Shown in pieces: positions 61,451 to 64,000 of a stretch of DNA of 64,000 nt (positions are counted from its first letter, which is position 1; every line of letters begins with the position of its first letter). Made by a program: the position numbers and the translations under genes. This DNA comes from Streptomyces tagetis (lineage in GTDB: Bacteria; Actinomycetota; Actinomycetes; Streptomycetales; Streptomycetaceae). The notes beneath the pieces are model-generated. The model was not told the origin of the DNA. It saw only the letters and a program-made list of their open reading frames with translations, and searched no databases. Location of the stretch: the NCBI RefSeq assembly GCF_018069565.1, contig NZ_JAGPNL010000011.1, positions 1 to 64,000 on the forward strand. The letters run 5' to 3'.

Positions 61451-61924
61451 ATGTCTGCGCTCAATCGTGTCCCGTCGCTCATGGCCCGTGCCGGTACGGC
61501 CTCGGCCCTGACCATCGCCGCCGTCGGCGGCTCCGTCGTGGTACCCGGCGCCGCCTCCGAGGCCGCCGCGGCGCCCCACGCCGCCAAGGCGGTGCAGATC
61601 GCCGCCTCCAAGAAGGGCTCCCCCTACCAGTGGGGCGCCACGGGTCCCGGCAGGTTCGACTGCTCCGGGCTGACGCTGTACTCCTTCAACAAGGCCGGCA
61701 AGAAGCTGCCGCGTACCGCCGCCCAGCAGTACAACAAGACCCGGCACATCTCCTCCGGCAGCCGCAAGGCCGGTGACCTGGTCTTCTTCCACTCGGGACG
61801 GAGCGTCTACCACGTCGGCATCTACGCCGGAGGAGGCAAGATCTGGCACGCCCCGAAGACCGGGGACGTGGTGCGCCTCCAGAAGATCTGGACCAAGAGC
61901 GTCTGGTACGGCCGGGTCAAGTGA
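61451..61924 (+). CDS. Secreted NlpC/P60 peptidoglycan endopeptidase
   Basis: A 157-residue secreted protein. The signal peptide (ARAGTASALTIAAVGGSVVV) ends near SEAAAAP. The NlpC/P60 domain (about 45-155) has the catalytic Cys in GRFDCSGLTLYSF, first His in YHVGIYAGGG and second His-type residue in IWHAPKTG. It cleaves D-gamma-glutamyl-diaminopimelate bonds in peptidoglycan during growth or resuscitation. It is short, with a bare catalytic domain and no LysM or SH3. Under control of the c-di-AMP riboswitch upstream. Confidence 0.93.
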   Translation: MSALNRVPSLMARAGTASALTIAAVGGSVVVPGAASEAAAAPHAAKAVQIAASKKGSPYQWGATGPGRFDCSGLTLYSFNKAGKKLPRTAAQQYNKTRHISSGSRKAGDLVFFHSGRSVYHVGIYAGGGKIWHAPKTGDVVRLQKIWTKSVWYGRVK

Positions 61925-61932
61925 TCCGGCAC

Positions 61933-61970
61933 GCGGTGGTGGCGGTCCCCTGACCCGCCGTCACCACCGC
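61933..61970 (+). terminator. Terminator after the NlpC/P60 gene
   Basis: GCGGTGGTG at 61933-61941 pairs with 61962-61970, with further GCGG/CCGC pairing inside. It begins 9 bases after the stop. Confidence 0.65.
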
Positions 61971-62109
61971 GGCACCGCCTCGGCGGCGGCCCGCGCGGGA
62001 GCGCGAGCGCGCCGCCGCCGGGGTGGCGCACCACGCGTACGGTCCGCAGCGCGGGGGCTCGACGGCCGGCGCGTACGCCCAGCCCCGCGGCTGCCCGCGC
62101 CTACGCCCC

Positions 62110-62619
62110 TCAGCCCCGCGGCTCGGCGGCCCGCGCAGCCTCCCGGCCGGCGCCCTGTCCTACGGGCGTGGCGTCCGCGGCGGTCTCCACCGGGCCCAGC
62201 GGGGCCGTCCAGGGCAGTTCTACGAGGACGGTCTTGCCGCCCTCGCGCGCGGGCCGGACCCTGAACCGGCCGCCGTACTCCGCCGTGAGCGAGCGGATGA
62301 TCACCAGGCCCCGGCCGTTGTCCTGCTGGACGGCGGCCGGCAGCCGTTTGGGCAGCCGCGGGTGGCTGTCGGTGACACCGACCCGCAGCCACCCCTCCTG
62401 GTCGAGCCCGAGGTCCACCGTGAAGGTCGGCGACTGCCCGAACGTGTGCTGGACCGCGTTGGTCGCCAGCTCGGAGACGACGAGCCGGACCGTGTCGGCC
62501 AGCTCCGCCTCCGCCGGCAGGCCCCACTCGGCGAGCGTCCCCATCACATAGGTGCGCGCGGCGGCCACCGAGGCGGCATCGCTCGGCAGAGTGACGGATG
62601 CTTCCAGATGGTCTGCCAT
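62110..62619 (-). CDS. Anti-sigma-like ATP-binding protein (HATPase, RsbW family)
   Basis: A 169-residue GHKL ATPase of the RsbW/SpoIIAB-like group. The N-box is LVVSELATNAVQHTFG, the second loop VTDSHPRLPKRL and the lid DNGRGLVIIRSLTAEYG. Such proteins are found by the dozen in Streptomyces, often beside an XRE-DUF5753 gene and a DUF397 gene, as here. The ATG at 62619 is the usual start. It is divergent from the XRE gene. Confidence 0.9.
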   Translation of the reverse strand: MADHLEASVTLPSDAASVAAARTYVMGTLAEWGLPAEAELADTVRLVVSELATNAVQHTFGQSPTFTVDLGLDQEGWLRVGVTDSHPRLPKRLPAAVQQDNGRGLVIIRSLTAEYGGRFRVRPAREGGKTVLVELPWTAPLGPVETAADATPVGQGAGREAARAAEPRG

Positions 62620-62748
62620 GGCGACGCCGTCCTTTTCCCACGGGACCGCGGTCCGACACGGAGCGGACGGTTGGAGTACGGTCCCGGACTGGTGCTTCGC
62701 CGCCAGAGTGCCATCAACGCACCGGCCAAGGGCACCGATCCACCAAGT

Positions 62749-62756
62749 TATGCATA
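62749..62756. promoter_or_regulatory. AT-rich palindrome between the ATPase and XRE genes
   Basis: TATGCATA within an AT-rich patch (62740-62765) in the divergent gap. It is a candidate promoter or XRE operator; short, so weakly supported. Confidence 0.3.
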
Positions 62757-62833
62757 TATCTGTCGCTCGAAGCGGTGAACTCTGCGACGGCAGAGCGTAT
62801 TTGGGCGGCCCCTGAGAAGTAAGGGAGTGGCCC

Positions 62834-63694
62834 ATGCAGCACGGCCCCGTGGTGCGACGCCGTAAACTGGGTGCGGAACTGCGTGCCCTGCGTACATCGG
62901 CGGGGATCACCAGCGGTGAGGCGGCCGGCCTGGTGGGCTGGCACCAGTCGAAGGTCAGCCGCATCGAGACCGGGACGAGCGGGGCCAAGCCCGCCGACGT
63001 CCGGTTGCTGCTGGACGCGTACGGCGTGGACGACCCGCGGCTGCGGGAGCTGCTGGCCACGCTGGCCGGCTCCGAGGACCCCGGGGGCCGGCACCACTGG
63101 TGGCACGCCTACCGCGGCGTGCTGCCGCCGGCCTACCGGGACTTCATCAGCCTGGAGTCCCAGGCCAGCGCGATGCGCACCCTGGAGACCACGGTCGTAC
63201 CGGGACTGCTGCAGACGCCGGAGTACGCCCGCGCCGTGACGCGCGCGGCGGTGGACGGGGAGCCGGAGGACCGGCTCGACACGCTGGTGGAGGTGCGCCT
63301 CACCCGGCAGGACGTACTGCGGTCGGAGCCGCCGCTCGTCCTGAACGCGGTCCTGGACGAGGCGGTGCTACGCCGGGAGGTGGGCGGTCCGGGCGTGATG
63401 ACCCGCCAGTTGTCGAGGCTCGTGGAGGCGGCGCGTCTGCCGCACGTCAGGCTCCAGGTGCTCCCGTTTTCCGCCGGGGCGCACATCGGTGTCACCGGCC
63501 CTTTCGTCATCTTTTCATTTTCGGGCACATCCGATCTCGACGTGGTCGTTCTTGACCACTTGACGAGTAGCGTCTATCTGGACCGGAAAGAAGACTTAGA
63601 GGCGTACTCAGGGGCTTTCGACGCCCTGGTCACCCATGCCCTTTCGCCCGAGGACTCGTTGGACTACATCGCCGCGACAGCGGCATGCGCGTAA
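62834..63694 (+). CDS. XRE-family regulator with DUF5753 (WhiJ type)
   Basis: A 286-residue DNA-binding protein. The helix-turn-helix (about 10-65) has LGAELRALRTSAGITSGEAA and WHQSKVSRIETG. The DUF5753 domain (about 100-280) begins YRDFISLESQASAMRTLE and includes VVPGLLQTPEYARAV and GPFVIFSFSGTSDLDVVVLD, normal for the family. WhiJ-type proteins regulate development and are thought to act with the small DUF397 protein encoded next. The ATG at 62834 follows AAGGGAG. Confidence 0.92.
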   Translation: MQHGPVVRRRKLGAELRALRTSAGITSGEAAGLVGWHQSKVSRIETGTSGAKPADVRLLLDAYGVDDPRLRELLATLAGSEDPGGRHHWWHAYRGVLPPAYRDFISLESQASAMRTLETTVVPGLLQTPEYARAVTRAAVDGEPEDRLDTLVEVRLTRQDVLRSEPPLVLNAVLDEAVLRREVGGPGVMTRQLSRLVEAARLPHVRLQVLPFSAGAHIGVTGPFVIFSFSGTSDLDVVVLDHLTSSVYLDRKEDLEAYSGAFDALVTHALSPEDSLDYIAATAACA

Positions 63695-63703
63695 GGAGGC
63701 ACC

Positions 63704-63970
63704 ATGTCCGCACTTCCTCGGTACACCCCCACCAGCACCGCGAGTACGGAGTGCACCGCACTGCACGACGTGTCGTGGCTGCGCAGCAGTTACAGCACCG
63801 GCGCGAACAACTGCGTGGAGACGGCCCGGCCGTCGACCGGCCCGTGGGCCGGACGGCTCGCCGTGCGCGACTCCAAGGCCCCGGCCGGACCCGCCCTGCT
63901 CTTCTCCCCCGAGAGCTGGACGTCGTTCACCGCCGGCGCCGCCCGCACCCTGCCGGGGGCCGGTGCCTAG
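63704..63970 (+). CDS. DUF397 small protein, partner of the XRE regulator
   Basis: An 88-residue protein with the DUF397 signature WLRSSYSTGANNCVETA, then LAVRDSKAPAGPALLFSPESWTSF broken at the family turn. It starts 9 bases after the XRE stop, after AAGGAGG, and so is co-transcribed. Members pair with WhiJ-type regulators and modulate them. Confidence 0.9.
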   Translation: MSALPRYTPTSTASTECTALHDVSWLRSSYSTGANNCVETARPSTGPWAGRLAVRDSKAPAGPALLFSPESWTSFTAGAARTLPGAGA

Positions 63971-64000
63971 GCACCCCGCCGGGCGAGGCACGGCCCCGCG

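Overview
The window is a stretch of high-GC actinomycete chromosome, most likely Streptomyces. The evidence is the strong G/C bias at third codon positions, the frequent GTG starts and 4-base start/stop overlaps, paired CebR boxes before a cellulase gene, a secreted AA10 monooxygenase with a CBM2 module, and a WhiJ-type trio at the right end. No tRNA, rRNA, CRISPR array, insertion sequence or phage gene was seen.

1-15.2 kb is an oxalate catabolism module. It holds formyl-CoA transferase (frc), oxalyl-CoA decarboxylase (oxc), an NAD-type molybdenum formate dehydrogenase (fdsG-B-A-D), a fused ADP-forming acyl-CoA ligase, a sucC paralogue, a PanE-like reductase, a half-length acyl-CoA dehydrogenase homologue and a GntR/FCD regulator. 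Six copies of one dyad (TGYATRCA core, best form ATACTGCATACAGTAT) lie upstream of sucC, panE-like, fds, the dehydrogenase homologue, frc (two copies) and oxc, with a weak seventh before gntR. I infer a single GntR regulon that takes oxalate through oxalyl-CoA and formyl-CoA to formate, and formate to CO2 plus NADH. No oxalate transporter is visible.

15.3-26.7 kb holds a stand-alone aa3 oxidase subunit I with a coupled small membrane protein, a SAM methyltransferase, a three-gene sigma-factor operon, a flavohemoglobin, and a cellulose-attack pair: a GH12 endoglucanase behind CebR boxes and an AA10 LPMO. Three small proteins follow (DUF5519-like, DUF779-like, two-helix membrane protein).

26.7-43 kb holds an acyl-CoA dehydrogenase/quinone reductase operon, an XRE-cupin regulator divergent from a thioredoxin-reductase-like protein with a Thr/His repeat, a DNA ligase-Nudix pair, an aldehyde dehydrogenase, an acyl-CoA dehydrogenase divergent from a TetR repressor with a perfect operator, peptide deformylase, the MurT-GatD lipid II amidating complex, phosphofructokinase and a CtaG-like membrane protein.

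43-54.3 kb holds a LytTR regulator / small membrane protein / solute:sodium symporter / LytS kinase operon, an AsnC regulator with arginine-ornithine catabolism genes (ddaH, rocD), a ProP-type transporter, a PlsC-type acyltransferase and a secreted tripeptidyl aminopeptidase.

54.4-64 kb holds a urease operon (ureABC-FG-D), an orphan YefM/Phd antitoxin divergent from a ClpP paralogue that has lost all three catalytic residues, with a TGTAC palindrome between them, a c-di-AMP riboswitch ahead of an NlpC/P60 hydrolase, and an ATPase / XRE-DUF5753 / DUF397 trio.

The least conventional parts are the oxalate regulon, with its unassigned ligase and half dehydrogenase, and the antitoxin/dead-ClpP pair.
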